Below are positions 36,575 through 46,427 of a stretch of 64,000 nt of DNA, piece after piece. A model generated the notes under the pieces. The model ran no database searches. It was not told the DNA's origin and was given only the letters and a program-made list of their open reading frames with translations. Position 1 is the first letter of the stretch. Each line of letters starts with the position of its first letter. The position numbers and the translations under genes are program-made. This DNA is from Moritella sp. JT01. GTDB lineage: Bacteria > Pseudomonadota > Gammaproteobacteria > Enterobacterales > Moritellaceae. The stretch covers positions 75,300 through 139,299 of the forward strand of contig NZ_LOCN01000015.1 of the NCBI RefSeq assembly GCF_001574435.1, read 5' to 3'.

Positions 36575-37567
36575 TTATTTATCACCTAATATCTGCTCCA
36601 TTACCCAACTGGTATGTAAGGCCGTTTCACCGCTAGATGGGTGGTTAATATTATTGACAAGATGCTCCCGCATATTCTGTACATGATAGAGTTGAATATT
36701 TTCAGGATTCTCAATGATAAATTCTTGGCGTTGAGCAAGTGTTTGCAGAATAACGGCGGCTTCATCAAAAACAGAAAAACGGATTTCACCTTTACTGCCA
36801 GTGATCACAACACGATCTTCCCGCGTGCAGCCACCAAAATTCCAGCTTCCAACGCCTGTCACGCCACTTTTATGCTGCCAGCATGCTGATACCGAGTCTA
36901 ACGATGAATACAGCCCTTGCTGATTAGTTCCAAGCCCCTTAACAATATCAAATTCACCCAGCAAATAAGCAAACAGATCGAGTCCATGACTCGCTAGATC
37001 GTCAAAGTAACCACCAACAGCAACGTCTTTATCTGTTCGCCAATTAAACTCACCCGATAAATCTAATGCATTGGCTGGTTTATTCAAAAATGCATTAATC
37101 GTTCTTACTTGGCCAATAGCACCGGCTTCAAGCAACGCTTTCACTTTATTAAAACGTGGTAATGAGCGACGGTAATAAGCCACAAACAAGGGAATATGCT
37201 TATCATTAAACGCATTATAAATGTCGAGACTATCCGCATAATTTGGTGCTAACGGTTTCTCGATACAACAAGGTTTACCTGCTTGCGCAACTTGCAAGGC
37301 ATAAAGCTTATGACTGTCAGGAGGAGTGGCGATATAAACAGCATCAATATTATCGTTATTAATAATATCGTCCGGATTTGAGGAGTATGCTTCAACCTTA
37401 TGTCTTAGGGCATAATCTTGGGCAAGATCAAGATTACGTCGCATCACAGCCGAAAGTTCAAAGCCCGCTACTTTTTGATATGCAGGACCACTTTTTAATT
37501 CCGTCACACTGCCGCAACCGATAATTCCCCAGCGAATGGGTAATGTTATTTCATTTTTACTCTGCAT
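36575..37567 (-). CDS. Gfo/Idh/MocA family oxidoreductase
   Basis: The 330-residue protein has the N-terminal NAD(P)-binding Rossmann motif IRWGIIGCGSVTE-like (GIIGCGSV at about 14-21), the family signature CIEKPLAPN with catalytic-site Lys near residue 99, and a C-terminal alpha/beta domain with GGYFDDLASHGLDLFAYLLG carrying the conserved Asp/His pair. Members oxidise or reduce sugars and cyclitols. The substrate is not predictable and no sugar-catabolic operon surrounds it. Single gene. Confidence 0.9.
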   Translation of the reverse strand: MQSKNEITLPIRWGIIGCGSVTELKSGPAYQKVAGFELSAVMRRNLDLAQDYALRHKVEAYSSNPDDIINNDNIDAVYIATPPDSHKLYALQVAQAGKPCCIEKPLAPNYADSLDIYNAFNDKHIPLFVAYYRRSLPRFNKVKALLEAGAIGQVRTINAFLNKPANALDLSGEFNWRTDKDVAVGGYFDDLASHGLDLFAYLLGEFDIVKGLGTNQQGLYSSLDSVSACWQHKSGVTGVGSWNFGGCTREDRVVITGSKGEIRFSVFDEAAVILQTLAQRQEFIIENPENIQLYHVQNMREHLVNNINHPSSGETALHTSWVMEQILGDK

Positions 37568-37714
37568 ACTCTATCCATGAAAGGTTAAATCGAGAGTAAT
37601 GGAATATAGGCTATTCATATTAAGAAGAAAAGAGGATTAACAAGGAAAGGCAAAAAGAATCAAAATTGGCTGTACACATTTCAACATGCATACAACCATT
37701 CTGTTCGGTAACAA

Positions 37715-38434
37715 CTAAACCGTTAATGTATGCAAACGTTTAAGTGCGGCATCGACACCAACGTCAATTTGCTTAGTACCGGCGAGATAACGTTCACGGA
37801 AAACATCAAACCAGCAAGCAAGAATATCCGCATTCCGTGTTTCACCATGATGACCGAGTACCAGCGATGCAACTTCAGCCGTTGCGAGCTGATTGTCTTT
37901 TGCTGCTTTACGGATTTGATATTGGGAAACCACATCAGGATCAAATGAGATCACCGGAATATCCTCCAACCACGGGCTCTTTTTAAACATTTTCTTCGCT
38001 TCACGCCAGCTACCATCCAATAAGATGTATAACGGTCGTTTACCTGGTTCAATTATTAATGGCCCTGTTTGTACCCGCTCACGCTCAACCACATACTCTT
38101 CAGGGAAGATAATGAATGGCTGCCAACAATCTTGGTTAATGATATCGATCATCTCTTGATTGGGCTCTGTACGTGACCATTGGTAAGCAAATGTATCTTC
38201 GATAACATCCGCAATCAAACGGCCTGTATTACTCGGTTTTATCATTTCATAATCAAACATCACCAGCATAAAGCCAGCAGTCGATTTTACTAACGGTTGG
38301 TGTTCACAGATACAAAATTGCTTGCCTAACATGCAGTAATAGCAACGAATTAATCGGCCGCCACGAGCTTTGAAAGGTTTGGTACTGTCAGCTAAACGCT
38401 GGGTTGCTAATCGATGAACATTATGAATGCGCAT
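37715..38434 (-). CDS. tapT: tRNA-uridine aminocarboxypropyltransferase TapT (DTW domain)
   Basis: The 239-residue protein has the N-terminal Cys cluster CYYCMLGKQFCICE (zinc-binding type), the DTW-like core LLDGSWREAKKM (DGSW in place of DxTW), and QYQIRKAAKDNQLATAEV, conserved in E. coli YfiP/TapT. TapT transfers the 3-amino-3-carboxypropyl group of SAM to U47 in tRNA variable loops, giving acp3U. Length matches (E. coli 232). No partner genes. Confidence 0.88.
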   Translation of the reverse strand: MRIHNVHRLATQRLADSTKPFKARGGRLIRCYYCMLGKQFCICEHQPLVKSTAGFMLVMFDYEMIKPSNTGRLIADVIEDTFAYQWSRTEPNQEMIDIINQDCWQPFIIFPEEYVVERERVQTGPLIIEPGKRPLYILLDGSWREAKKMFKKSPWLEDIPVISFDPDVVSQYQIRKAAKDNQLATAEVASLVLGHHGETRNADILACWFDVFRERYLAGTKQIDVGVDAALKRLHTLTV

Positions 38435-38474
38435 AAAGTGATACCACTTAGAAATAAATTGCTAAATTGCAGAT

Positions 38475-38539
38475 AAAAAAATGACCCAGTAACAAGTTCT
38501 ACCTCCACCGTCGTGGGATAATACCTGCTACTGAGTCAT
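38475..38539 (-). terminator. Large terminator hairpin after the 194-aa gene
   Basis: ATGACCCAGTA (38481-38491) pairs with TACTGAGTCAT (38529-38539) with one mismatch; a nested CCAC/GTGG hairpin lies in the loop. The A-run at 38475-38481 gives a U-tract on the minus strand. Confidence 0.65.
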
Positions 38540-38569
38540 TTACATATTTAGGTACGCGTTTAGCGTCAC

Positions 38570-39154
38570 TTAATTATGGTGCTTACGATCTTCCAATTCA
38601 GATTTAGTCGCACGAACCTGACGCATAAAGAAGTTAGCCATCGATGCAGCAGCAGGTTTCTTTTCTGGTGCTGGCATTTTTGACGTAATTACACGTGGTT
38701 TCGGTGGCGCTACTGGTGCAGCCGCAACAACAGGTTTTGCAACTTCCAGCTTAATAGCAGCTGGTGTTGCAGTTGCATGTACAGGACGAACCTGACTTGT
38801 CGCAAATTGTGACGATGCAACGTGTTGTCTTTGTTGATGTACTTGTTGCCCACCCACTTGTGGACGAGTTCTAATCACTTCTATCGAGTAAAGTTTACTT
38901 GAGATAGAGTTTGTAGACTGTGAGACTTGCTCACGACGTAAGCGTTCACCCGTTGATTTGAATGCTTGGTATTGTACTGATAACCAATTCTTCAAATGCA
39001 TTAACATACCTGCTTCAATTAACTCTAGGCAAGTTCGGTTGTTATACTCAACCAGTTTCGTTTCTGAAAAATACGTCTTGGCTTCTGCTTCTGAGCCGAT
39101 GCGTTCGACTAGTTCGAACCATGTTGATAAACCTAAAACTGTGTAATGACTCAT
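38570..39154 (-). CDS. Hypothetical protein with Ala/Pro-rich linker, 194 aa
   Basis: No family is recognised. Residues 1-75 look folded and helical (HYTVLGLSTWFELVERIGSE, NRTCLELIEAGMLMHLKNWL). About 75-170 is low-complexity, rich in Gln, Ser, then Ala, Pro and Val, and the C-terminus (ASMANFFMRQVRATKSELED) is a short conserved-looking helix. No signal peptide or membrane segment, so probably cytoplasmic. AAGGTAG lies before ATG and a terminator follows, so it is likely a real single gene. Confidence 0.7.
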   Translation of the reverse strand: MSHYTVLGLSTWFELVERIGSEAEAKTYFSETKLVEYNNRTCLELIEAGMLMHLKNWLSVQYQAFKSTGERLRREQVSQSTNSISSKLYSIEVIRTRPQVGGQQVHQQRQHVASSQFATSQVRPVHATATPAAIKLEVAKPVVAAAPVAPPKPRVITSKMPAPEKKPAAASMANFFMRQVRATKSELEDRKHHN

Positions 39155-39497
39155 TGTCTACCTTGCAGATAACCAGCTACATTTTAGTAGCTTTCTCGAA
39201 AAATTAGGAGGCGGATTCTATACCTTTGTCGCTGAGATTAAAAGCATATTTACGAAAAAAACTTAAAAATAATGTGATTACTCATAAATGTGCAGTTTCA
39301 GCTCCATTTAGACTAGACTAAATTAATTTTTTAGTGTTCGAAAAAGCTAAAAATAATAACATAATTTTTTAACCTAATGAGTATCGATTAAAATTCTAGA
39401 ATCGATTATGTCAGACTTTTCTGATTATCCTTGAGGTTTCGAATTGCCTCTGTGAGAATGACCAGACTAAATTTTATTTATTAAAGGAAATGCGAAA
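39155..39497. other. Intergenic region, no gene seen
   Basis: AT-rich divergent spacer between the 194-residue hypothetical gene and the MOSC gene. No frame or repeat stands out; the MOSC ribosome-binding site AAAGGAAA is at its right end. Confidence 0.4.
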
Positions 39498-40214
39498 ATG
39501 CCTGACTCTTTATTACAAATCCGCCCTCAAACACACAAGGTTCAAATTTATATCGGTCAGGTTAAGCATCATTACGGTTTTGATTCTGCAATTGATAAAG
39601 AAACGATCAATACCGGCATTTATCTTTCTAAGCTTGGACTCGCAAACGACACGACTGCCGATAAAAAATACCACGGTGGTCTTGAGCGTGCTTTACATCA
39701 GTACCCTGCCGAGCATTATTCATTTTGGCAGCACGTATTTTCACCACGCAATGACAAGCAACCACGATTTGAAGCGCCGGGCATGGGCGAAAATATCAGC
39801 GCAATAGGGATGACAGAAGAGAATGTTTGTATTGGAGATCAATACCAATGGGGTGACGCTATTATCGAAGTGAGTCAACCTCGCCTGCCTTGCTTTAAAT
39901 TAAACAGCCGTTGGGATGTCACCGATATTTCAGTTCAGATGCAAACATTAAATCGATGTGGTTGGTTATATCGTGTCATCAAACCGGGCATAGTCAGTCA
40001 AAGTGATGCACTGCTCCGCATTAAACGACTTGAATCTGCAACAACAGTGAAACAAGTATGTAAATTATTCTTTAGCGAGCCATTAAACAAAGCTAACCTG
40101 ATTCGATTGATAGAAATGCCAGCGCTTACGCCTATATGGGGTGAAACAGCAAGCAAACGCTTAGAAACCAATACCGTCGAAAATTGGAACTTTAGATTGC
40201 TCGATCATCCTTAA
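39498..40214 (+). CDS. MOSC domain protein (YiiM-like)
   Basis: The 238-residue protein carries the MOSC fold: KKYHGGLERALHQYPAEHY near residues 55-73, PGMGENISAIGMTEENVCIGD near 95-115, and VSQPRLPCFKLN with the conserved cysteine near residue 132. YiiM-type MOSC proteins are molybdenum-cofactor enzymes; E. coli YiiM reduces N-hydroxylated compounds such as 6-hydroxylaminopurine with electrons from CysJ. A C-terminal helical 3-alpha domain is present. An overlapping frame starting at 39490 has no family match. Single gene. Confidence 0.88.
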   Translation: MPDSLLQIRPQTHKVQIYIGQVKHHYGFDSAIDKETINTGIYLSKLGLANDTTADKKYHGGLERALHQYPAEHYSFWQHVFSPRNDKQPRFEAPGMGENISAIGMTEENVCIGDQYQWGDAIIEVSQPRLPCFKLNSRWDVTDISVQMQTLNRCGWLYRVIKPGIVSQSDALLRIKRLESATTVKQVCKLFFSEPLNKANLIRLIEMPALTPIWGETASKRLETNTVENWNFRLLDHP

Positions 40215-40228
40215 CGAATAGAGAAGCA

Positions 40229-40260
40229 AGATAGATAGTATTATAACTCGCTATCTATCT
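40229..40260 (+). terminator. Possible terminator hairpin after MOSC gene
   Basis: AGATAGATAG (40229-40238) and CTATCTATCT (40251-40260) form a 10-bp stem, but no U-tract follows on either side. Confidence 0.4.
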
Positions 40261-40314
40261 GTGCTTAACTCAAACATAGGTTAAGATCCTACTGTACTTC
40301 CTTGCCACCTAATT

Positions 40315-41766
40315 TTACTTAGCTGCGGCTTTCAAAATCGAATCAAAATTACGGATCCATGGGTAGTTCGTTTTCAGGCGAAGTGGTAAAACACTCATTG
40401 CAACCTGCGCCTCAGTAAAACTTGCAAAGTCACCGTAGTACAAATTATACCAATCACGCTGAATATGCAGGCTCTTATTAAAAGAAAGCAATTTCCCACT
40501 CAATCCTATTTCATTTTGATTCACATAAGAAACTAAGTAGCTTTGGTCATAAGCACCCATCAACTGAATCGTATAATGAGCAGGATTACGCTGGGCTATC
40601 CAGCCGACATTATTGAGTGGTACTAACGGTTGTGTTACTGCTCCATTTTTATTTCCTGGGCCTTCAACTTGAAACTTCAAGTCATCCATACCCGTTTGAA
40701 CCGATGTAAGAGTCGCTGTGAGATGACCTAGCTGAGCAGTGCTCTTTTCTATCTGGGACTGTAATGCTAAGCCCTCTGCACTACGTCGTTCATCGATGGT
40801 TGCAGTCTTGGCTTCGAGTTCAGCAAATTTTGTCTTCACATCTGCAACATCACCTATTAATTCGGTACGAATTTCGGACTGCAGTGCAGTTTCAGTTTTA
40901 ATTTCTGTCACCGAATGATTAAGTGTCGATAACGATAATGTTAATTCGGACAGTTCAGCTTTTACAAACTCAGGTACGGCGGTAGGATTCAGTTCAAGCA
41001 AAGTTATCGCAGATGCCAGAGCAATAGTCACCCCTGCGCCTACACCCGCAACAATTTTAAAGCCTTTGCGCGTGTAGCGTTTCAAACTGCTCGCATTCAA
41101 CTCAATGCTATAGACTTTATCAGCCAGATCGTTGACCTGGCCTTTCAGTACATTATGTTCTTCGGATAATATGACAAGTGATGCTTTCTGATCTCGATGC
41201 TGCGCTTCCAATCCTTCAATATGGGCTTTGTTCGCCTGAATTTTTTGATAGGATTCCCGTGTGTGAGCTTGTAGGTCCTCATCGCTATCATCGGCATGTT
41301 TTTCAAGTCGCTTTTGCATTTCTTCAAAAGCAGTTTGAACCGAGAACAAACGCTTGAGCTGCTCACCCTGCTCAATAATGGATTCATTTGCATCCTCAAA
41401 ACCGCCCGTTAACGCATTCAGTTTAGCCTGTATACGCTGTTCTAGAGCATCTGATAACTTGACTTGTTCCAAGGTAGATTGACTTAAATTAGAACCTACA
41501 CTTTCAATCTTCTTATCAAGCTTGGTGTTACGGCTTCGTAATGAGCGAATAGTGGCGCCCAAGTCGTCCTGAGCTTCAGAGAAATCTTTAGTTAGCGTGT
41601 CAAAATGGATTTCAAAATCACCCATTTTACTATTAATATCCCTCGCAGAAAGTAATTTAGCGTCCTGCTCAGGAAGCTCAATAATGCGTGAATCATCTTG
41701 ACCCGGTATTATAGGTTCTTCTATTGTCACGGATTCAGGGTAATCGATTTTTTTTTCAGCAGACAT
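40315..41766 (-). CDS. DamX-like SPOR-domain cell-division protein with coiled coil
   Basis: The 483-residue protein has a long cytoplasmic coiled-coil N-terminus (about 45-230, many heptads), one membrane segment near 237-257 (VAGVGAGVTIALASAITLLEL), a second periplasmic coiled-coil (about 265-365), and a C-terminal SPOR domain (about 400-480: YTIQLMGAYDQSYLVSYVN, WYNLYYGDFASFTEAQVAM, PWIRNFDSI). The SPOR section reads like DamX, which binds denuded septal peptidoglycan. The extended coiled coil on both sides of the membrane differs from E. coli DamX, whose cytoplasmic part is low complexity. A good GGAGG precedes ATG. A septal role is inferred. Confidence 0.75.
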   Translation of the reverse strand: MSAEKKIDYPESVTIEEPIIPGQDDSRIIELPEQDAKLLSARDINSKMGDFEIHFDTLTKDFSEAQDDLGATIRSLRSRNTKLDKKIESVGSNLSQSTLEQVKLSDALEQRIQAKLNALTGGFEDANESIIEQGEQLKRLFSVQTAFEEMQKRLEKHADDSDEDLQAHTRESYQKIQANKAHIEGLEAQHRDQKASLVILSEEHNVLKGQVNDLADKVYSIELNASSLKRYTRKGFKIVAGVGAGVTIALASAITLLELNPTAVPEFVKAELSELTLSLSTLNHSVTEIKTETALQSEIRTELIGDVADVKTKFAELEAKTATIDERRSAEGLALQSQIEKSTAQLGHLTATLTSVQTGMDDLKFQVEGPGNKNGAVTQPLVPLNNVGWIAQRNPAHYTIQLMGAYDQSYLVSYVNQNEIGLSGKLLSFNKSLHIQRDWYNLYYGDFASFTEAQVAMSVLPLRLKTNYPWIRNFDSILKAAAK

Positions 41767-42082
41767 GGTAAACCTCCAACCTTGGAAAATAAGTCATTTT
41801 ATGAATATTTAATATTCGACATAAAAGTAGGATCTCACCTACCTACAATAAAGACACTCGTAATCACACCCGAAGTACTTCAAAGTTTTGGCTACCAATA
41901 CACCTTAGATTTATCCATTAACTGCTCAGGAATTTAAAATCTGAACCTTTTCTTCGTCGGCTTATTACTCGTACCCTCGATTAACACTTGGCCACATCAA
42001 CACTAGGCCAATAAATTAGAATATTCATCCAACGTAGGCTCCTATATATTACATCTCACAACCAAACATTTAGAATTGATGA

Positions 42083-42193
42083 TTATTCTGAATAAGATTG
42101 CGGATCATTACCATCAAACATAGCTTTACGACGCTTAATAACTTGCTCTCACGCTTCGCTTAGATTAATCTCTGGATATCATCCTAGAGACAT
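42083..42193 (-). pseudogene. Second P4-type integrase remnant with internal stops
   Basis: On the minus strand the frame reads MSLG, stop, YPEINLSEA, stop, EQVIKRRKAMFDGNDPQSYSE. It matches the LGxYPEISLAEAR...ARKLLAxGxDP end of the DUF4102 arm-binding domain, and both stops are TGA where the family has Arg (CGA to TGA). Nothing else of an integrase is found around it. The rest of 41767-42319 shows no gene. Confidence 0.5.
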
Positions 42194-42319
42194 TCCAAAA
42201 TCACTAGAAACGAAAATTAAACGTGATGTAAATTGTAATGCAAGTTTATGAACCAACTAAGCATAACAAGAAAAAATAAACATCTAATTAGATAAAAATG
42301 AATAAGAACAAGGCGTAGT

Positions 42320-43762
42320 ATGGATAACAATTCGAACAAAACAGCAACAGATCAGCCTACTTTTTACTGGCATGACTATGAGACTTTCGGATTAAGTCCG
42401 TCACTGGATCGCCCTTCTCAATTTGCTGGTATTCGCACCGACATGGACTTTAACGTAATCGGCGAACCAGATATGTTTTACTGCCGCCAATCAGATGATT
42501 ACCTTCCTTCGCCAGAAGCTGCCATGATCACTGGGATCACACCTCAAAAGACCCAAGCTGAAGGTGTAAGTGAAGCAGAATTTAGTAAACGTATTGAAGC
42601 GCAGTTCAGCCTCAAAAACACCTGTATCATTGGTTATAACAACATCCGTTTCGATGATGAAGTAACACGTAATATCTTTTACCGTAACTTCTACGACCCA
42701 TACGCACACACCTGGAAAGATGGTAACTCTCGTTGGGATATTATCGACTTGATGCGCGCTTGTTATGCGCTGCGTCCAGAAGGCATTGTCTGGCCAGAAA
42801 ATGACGACGGCCTGCCAAGTATGCGCCTTGAGCTATTAACTAAAGCGAATGGTATTGAACATGCTAATGCACACGATGCAACCTCTGATGTGTATGCAAC
42901 CATTGCTATGGCTAAATTGGTTAAAGAAAAACAACCTAAGTTATTTGATTTCTTATTTAACCTGCGTAGCAAGCGTAAAGTAGAATCACTGATTGATATC
43001 ATCAACATGACGCCATTAGTGCATGTGAGTGGTATGTTTGGTGCCGATCGCGGCTTTACTAGCTGGGTAGTCCCACTGGCTTGGCATCCAACCAACAACA
43101 ACGCCGTTATCGTGGCTGATTTAGCCCAAGACATTACGCCGTTATTAGAATTAAGCGCGGATGAATTACGTGAACGTTTATATACGCCAAAGAAAGATCT
43201 CGGTGACTTAGCCCCTATCCCACTGAAACTTATTCATATCAACAAGTGCCCAGTGCTAGCACCAGCTAAAACTTTATTACCTGAAAATGCAGAACGTTTA
43301 GGGATTGATCGCAACGCCTGCCTTGCAAACCTAAAACGTTTAAAAGAAAGCGCAACACTGCGTGAGAATGTTGTGGGTGTTTATCAAGTAGAACGTGAAT
43401 ACCCGAAATCGAACAATGTTGATAGCATGATCTACGATGGTTTCTTTAGTGCCGGTGATAAGGCTAATTTCGAAATATTACGTGAAACAGCACCCGAGCA
43501 ACTTGCTGGACTGCAACTGAAAATCGGTGATGCGCGCTTTAATGAATTGTTCTTCCGTTATCGTGCGCGTAACTTCCCGCATTTGTTATCAATGCCAGAG
43601 CAACAAAAGTGGCTTAATCATTGCCGTACCGTGCTTGAAGACGCTGCACCAGCCTACTTTGCGCGATTAGATGCGTTGGCCATTGAGAATAGCCATGACG
43701 AACGTAAGATGAAACTGCTCCAACAATTATACCTGTATGGTCAGACGATCATTGGCGCATAA
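42320..43762 (+). CDS. sbcB: Exodeoxyribonuclease I (SbcB)
   Basis: The 480-residue protein is a 3'-5' exonuclease on single-stranded DNA, acting in mismatch repair and recombination. The DEDDh nuclease begins TFYWHDYETFG with D19 and E21 as metal ligands; IIGYNNIRFDDEVTRNIFYRN holds the next Asp, and ANAHDATSDVYATIAMAKL has the final His/Asp. The SH3-like and helical C-terminal domains follow (FFRYRARNFPHLLS). Length matches E. coli ExoI (475). ATG is preceded by AAGG. Isolated between spacer and a bidirectional terminator. Confidence 0.96.
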   Translation: MDNNSNKTATDQPTFYWHDYETFGLSPSLDRPSQFAGIRTDMDFNVIGEPDMFYCRQSDDYLPSPEAAMITGITPQKTQAEGVSEAEFSKRIEAQFSLKNTCIIGYNNIRFDDEVTRNIFYRNFYDPYAHTWKDGNSRWDIIDLMRACYALRPEGIVWPENDDGLPSMRLELLTKANGIEHANAHDATSDVYATIAMAKLVKEKQPKLFDFLFNLRSKRKVESLIDIINMTPLVHVSGMFGADRGFTSWVVPLAWHPTNNNAVIVADLAQDITPLLELSADELRERLYTPKKDLGDLAPIPLKLIHINKCPVLAPAKTLLPENAERLGIDRNACLANLKRLKESATLRENVVGVYQVEREYPKSNNVDSMIYDGFFSAGDKANFEILRETAPEQLAGLQLKIGDARFNELFFRYRARNFPHLLSMPEQQKWLNHCRTVLEDAAPAYFARLDALAIENSHDERKMKLLQQLYLYGQTIIGA

Positions 43763-43804
43763 CATTTCGTGAATAAATTGACGGTGAACATGATTGTTCG
43801 CGCA

Positions 43805-43854
43805 TAAAAAAAGCCTGTTAGTGACTTTTAATAAGTTAACTAACAGGCTTTTTT
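43805..43854. terminator. Bidirectional terminator between sbcB and asmA-like gene
   Basis: GCCTGTTAGT (43813-43822) pairs with ACTAACAGGC (43839-43848), flanked by an A-run on the left and a T-run on the right, so it serves both convergent genes. Confidence 0.9.
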
Positions 43855-43875
43855 ATTGTAACGAACAGTTAAATA

Positions 43876-45822
43876 TTAAAAGAGTCTATTAAGCTCTTTA
43901 AAAAATTTTCCTTTAAGTTCATCTTTTTTCTCGTCAGAACCCAAGTACTTCTCAAGTAGTTTGTCTTTTTCCTTTTCAGCAAATTGTTTGGTAATCGCAC
44001 CAAAATCAACCTTAATACTTGGCGCTGAAAAACTGCCTTTTACATCAATTGGCAAACGTAAGTCACGTACTTTTTTCATTGTTGAACTCGACTGACCACC
44101 AATATTTTCAGCTACGGCTGCATTAAATCTAAAATCAAGATGTTCACGAATCAAGTTAACATAACCCTTACCATCAACCTTGATCGCAGGCGATGCCAGA
44201 TCAATCTTAGTCGATGTTAACTTACCACCGCCCAATTTAAAGTTTGCCACCATTACACTAAAGTCTGTTTGTTCAGCTTCATCAGCAGTCGTCTCTGATT
44301 TGCTGCTAAACATGGCAATCGCTTTACGCACTTCTTGCGCGACGTTCATACCCAACACGGCACCATCAGTGAAGCTGGTATTGATTGTGCCCTTAGTCGC
44401 CGATTTAAGTTTAGTCGTCGTCAAGCCTTTACCACTTATACGCACATCAACATCAACCAAACCAGTTAACAGTTTTTTACCTGCCGCGATCGTAACCAAT
44501 TGCTCAGATTGCACTTTTTCAAGCGTACTGTTCACATTAAATGTAGCGGGTTTCTTGTTACTGTCTAATAACGCTTTAACCATTAACTTGCCTTCATAAA
44601 GATCTGACGATAATTTGGTTAACTGGAATACGCCGTCTTTTAACTCACTCTGCACCTTAATATTATTCAAGACATACTCGCCTTGTTTAATTTGAGTAAT
44701 CGTTAATGACCCTTTTTGATTCACACTTGATAATACACTCAAGTCAGGTTCGACGTCTGCCGGTGATTTTTTACCGCTCTGCTTACCTGTCGAGGTTTGA
44801 GTCGCGTTTTTACTTGTGGCTATCGCTTTCGATCCATTCTTTTTCTGTACGGGCACAGACTCAGTCTTAGGCAACCAATCATCAACAACAAGTGTGTTCA
44901 TGGCTAAGTTGTATTCAAGGCTCGGCTTTGAAAATACATCGACAGACAGATCACCGGTAATACTAAGTTCATCAACGTCTAATTTAAGTCCTGCCAATGT
45001 CATTTTTTTATAAACATTGTCGTATGTCATGTCACCTTGCAGTGAAATATTCATTTCTGGACGCGGTAATAATTTGCCCGTTAGCGCGAGTTTATTATCA
45101 AGCAGCGCTAATTTTATTTCATTAAATTGCTCATCAATCGTCAGTATCATGCTTGTTTTGAGTTTAGCCGTTAACTCATTGGTACGGTAATTTGCAGCTA
45201 ACGTAATCGCAACAGGCTTAGCAAAGGCAAACTCACCGACGGTTAAGCTACTGTCAGACAATTTATGATAGGTACCATCTTGACGGTTATTCAATGATAA
45301 TTGTGCGTTGGTGATACTCACCGCTTTAATCACAAACTTATATTCGCTCTTTGCAATGTCACCTTCTGATGTGACTTTAATCGATTGAATGTCTTCGTTT
45401 GATAATGGCTTTTCTGGTGGTGATAATGTGGCTAATAATACATCCATGTTATTACGGCCATCTGCTAATGTTTCAACATTAATGGTTAAACCATCCACGT
45501 CCACATTTGTAACCACAATCGTTTTAGTAAAGAGTGACATCAGCTCGACAGCTACCTGTATGCTTTTAACTTCAATTTGTTTTGAATCTGCATATTCATG
45601 CTTATTGAATAAGGTAACTTTTCCGAGCTCAAAACCAATTTGTGGATAGAAGGTTAAATTTAAATTACCTTCAATTGTGACGTCTTGTTTAGTGAACTGC
45701 TTTGCTTGTGTAATTAAGTTATCTTTAATTAGCTCCTCATTAACTAAAAACTTAATCGCAATAAATCCCACGACGATAATAATCGCAATGAGCCCACCAA
45801 TACCAAGGAGTATTTTTTTCAT
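43876..45822 (-). CDS. AsmA family protein
   Basis: The 648-residue protein has an N-terminal membrane anchor (MKKILLGIGGLIAIIIVVGFIAIKFLV), an AsmA-type N-terminal beta domain (QDVTIEGNLNLTFYPQIGFELGKVTL), and a C-terminal AsmA_2-like region (GTINTSFTDGAVLGMNVAQEVRKAI, IDLASPAIKVDGKGYVNL, LPIDVKGSFSAPSIKVDFG). A low-complexity Lys/Ser/Thr-rich linker lies near 330-365. AsmA-like proteins form beta-groove bridges in the periplasm and are linked to phospholipid transport to the outer membrane. It is a single gene converging on sbcB. Confidence 0.92.
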   Translation of the reverse strand: MKKILLGIGGLIAIIIVVGFIAIKFLVNEELIKDNLITQAKQFTKQDVTIEGNLNLTFYPQIGFELGKVTLFNKHEYADSKQIEVKSIQVAVELMSLFTKTIVVTNVDVDGLTINVETLADGRNNMDVLLATLSPPEKPLSNEDIQSIKVTSEGDIAKSEYKFVIKAVSITNAQLSLNNRQDGTYHKLSDSSLTVGEFAFAKPVAITLAANYRTNELTAKLKTSMILTIDEQFNEIKLALLDNKLALTGKLLPRPEMNISLQGDMTYDNVYKKMTLAGLKLDVDELSITGDLSVDVFSKPSLEYNLAMNTLVVDDWLPKTESVPVQKKNGSKAIATSKNATQTSTGKQSGKKSPADVEPDLSVLSSVNQKGSLTITQIKQGEYVLNNIKVQSELKDGVFQLTKLSSDLYEGKLMVKALLDSNKKPATFNVNSTLEKVQSEQLVTIAAGKKLLTGLVDVDVRISGKGLTTTKLKSATKGTINTSFTDGAVLGMNVAQEVRKAIAMFSSKSETTADEAEQTDFSVMVANFKLGGGKLTSTKIDLASPAIKVDGKGYVNLIREHLDFRFNAAVAENIGGQSSSTMKKVRDLRLPIDVKGSFSAPSIKVDFGAITKQFAEKEKDKLLEKYLGSDEKKDELKGKFFKELNRLF

Positions 45823-46427
45823 CCTGAAACCACCTTATAGAAATATATCTTAATCAACTAAGACAACACATAGAAGATTATGTTTACGCTATCGACACTA
45901 AGAATATCATGTAATTACCAGAAAGGCAGAAAGATACACAATAAAACACCGAGCCGAGATAAAAGGAAAGGAAAGCGCATTTAGATTATACAAGAGAACT
46001 CATTATATTTAGCAATACGAAAAAATCAGCTTAAAAAAGGAACATAAAATCCACTTAGTTATTTACACATTATTCACAATTTTAGACGAAACACGAAAAT
46101 ATAATCACGTTTACTGCATATCTATTAAAATCCGATATATAAAACTAGAAAAATCACACTAATCAACACAATTGTCCGACATTAAAATCTATTTATGTGA
46201 CATGGAACACCTAAAGTAAGATAAAAAAATTTATTTTCATGACAGCTGACACATGGTGTTAATAATATGTTTCTCACATGTATGTTCGCAGTTACTATCT
46301 CCAGCAATTAAGTTTACGGCAGTTAAAAACACCGAACCTTAAATAAATGGAAGATGGAATACTTAGTGACAATACTGTTATATCGAACTGGTGATCAGTA
46401 ATTAGTCCTATAAAAGGGAACAATTCA
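45823..46427. other. Long divergent intergenic region, no gene seen
   Basis: About 600 bp of AT-rich DNA between the divergent AsmA and YjiH genes. No frame or RNA is evident. Around 46195-46270 a TGTGACATG, a TGACAGCTGACA and a CACATGTATG cluster could be regulatory, but no consensus is clear. Confidence 0.4.

Noticed and set aside
39490-39807. 105-codon frame overlapping the MOSC gene
   Set aside because: Out-of-frame shadow; the MOSC frame has the family motifs and a better-placed start.
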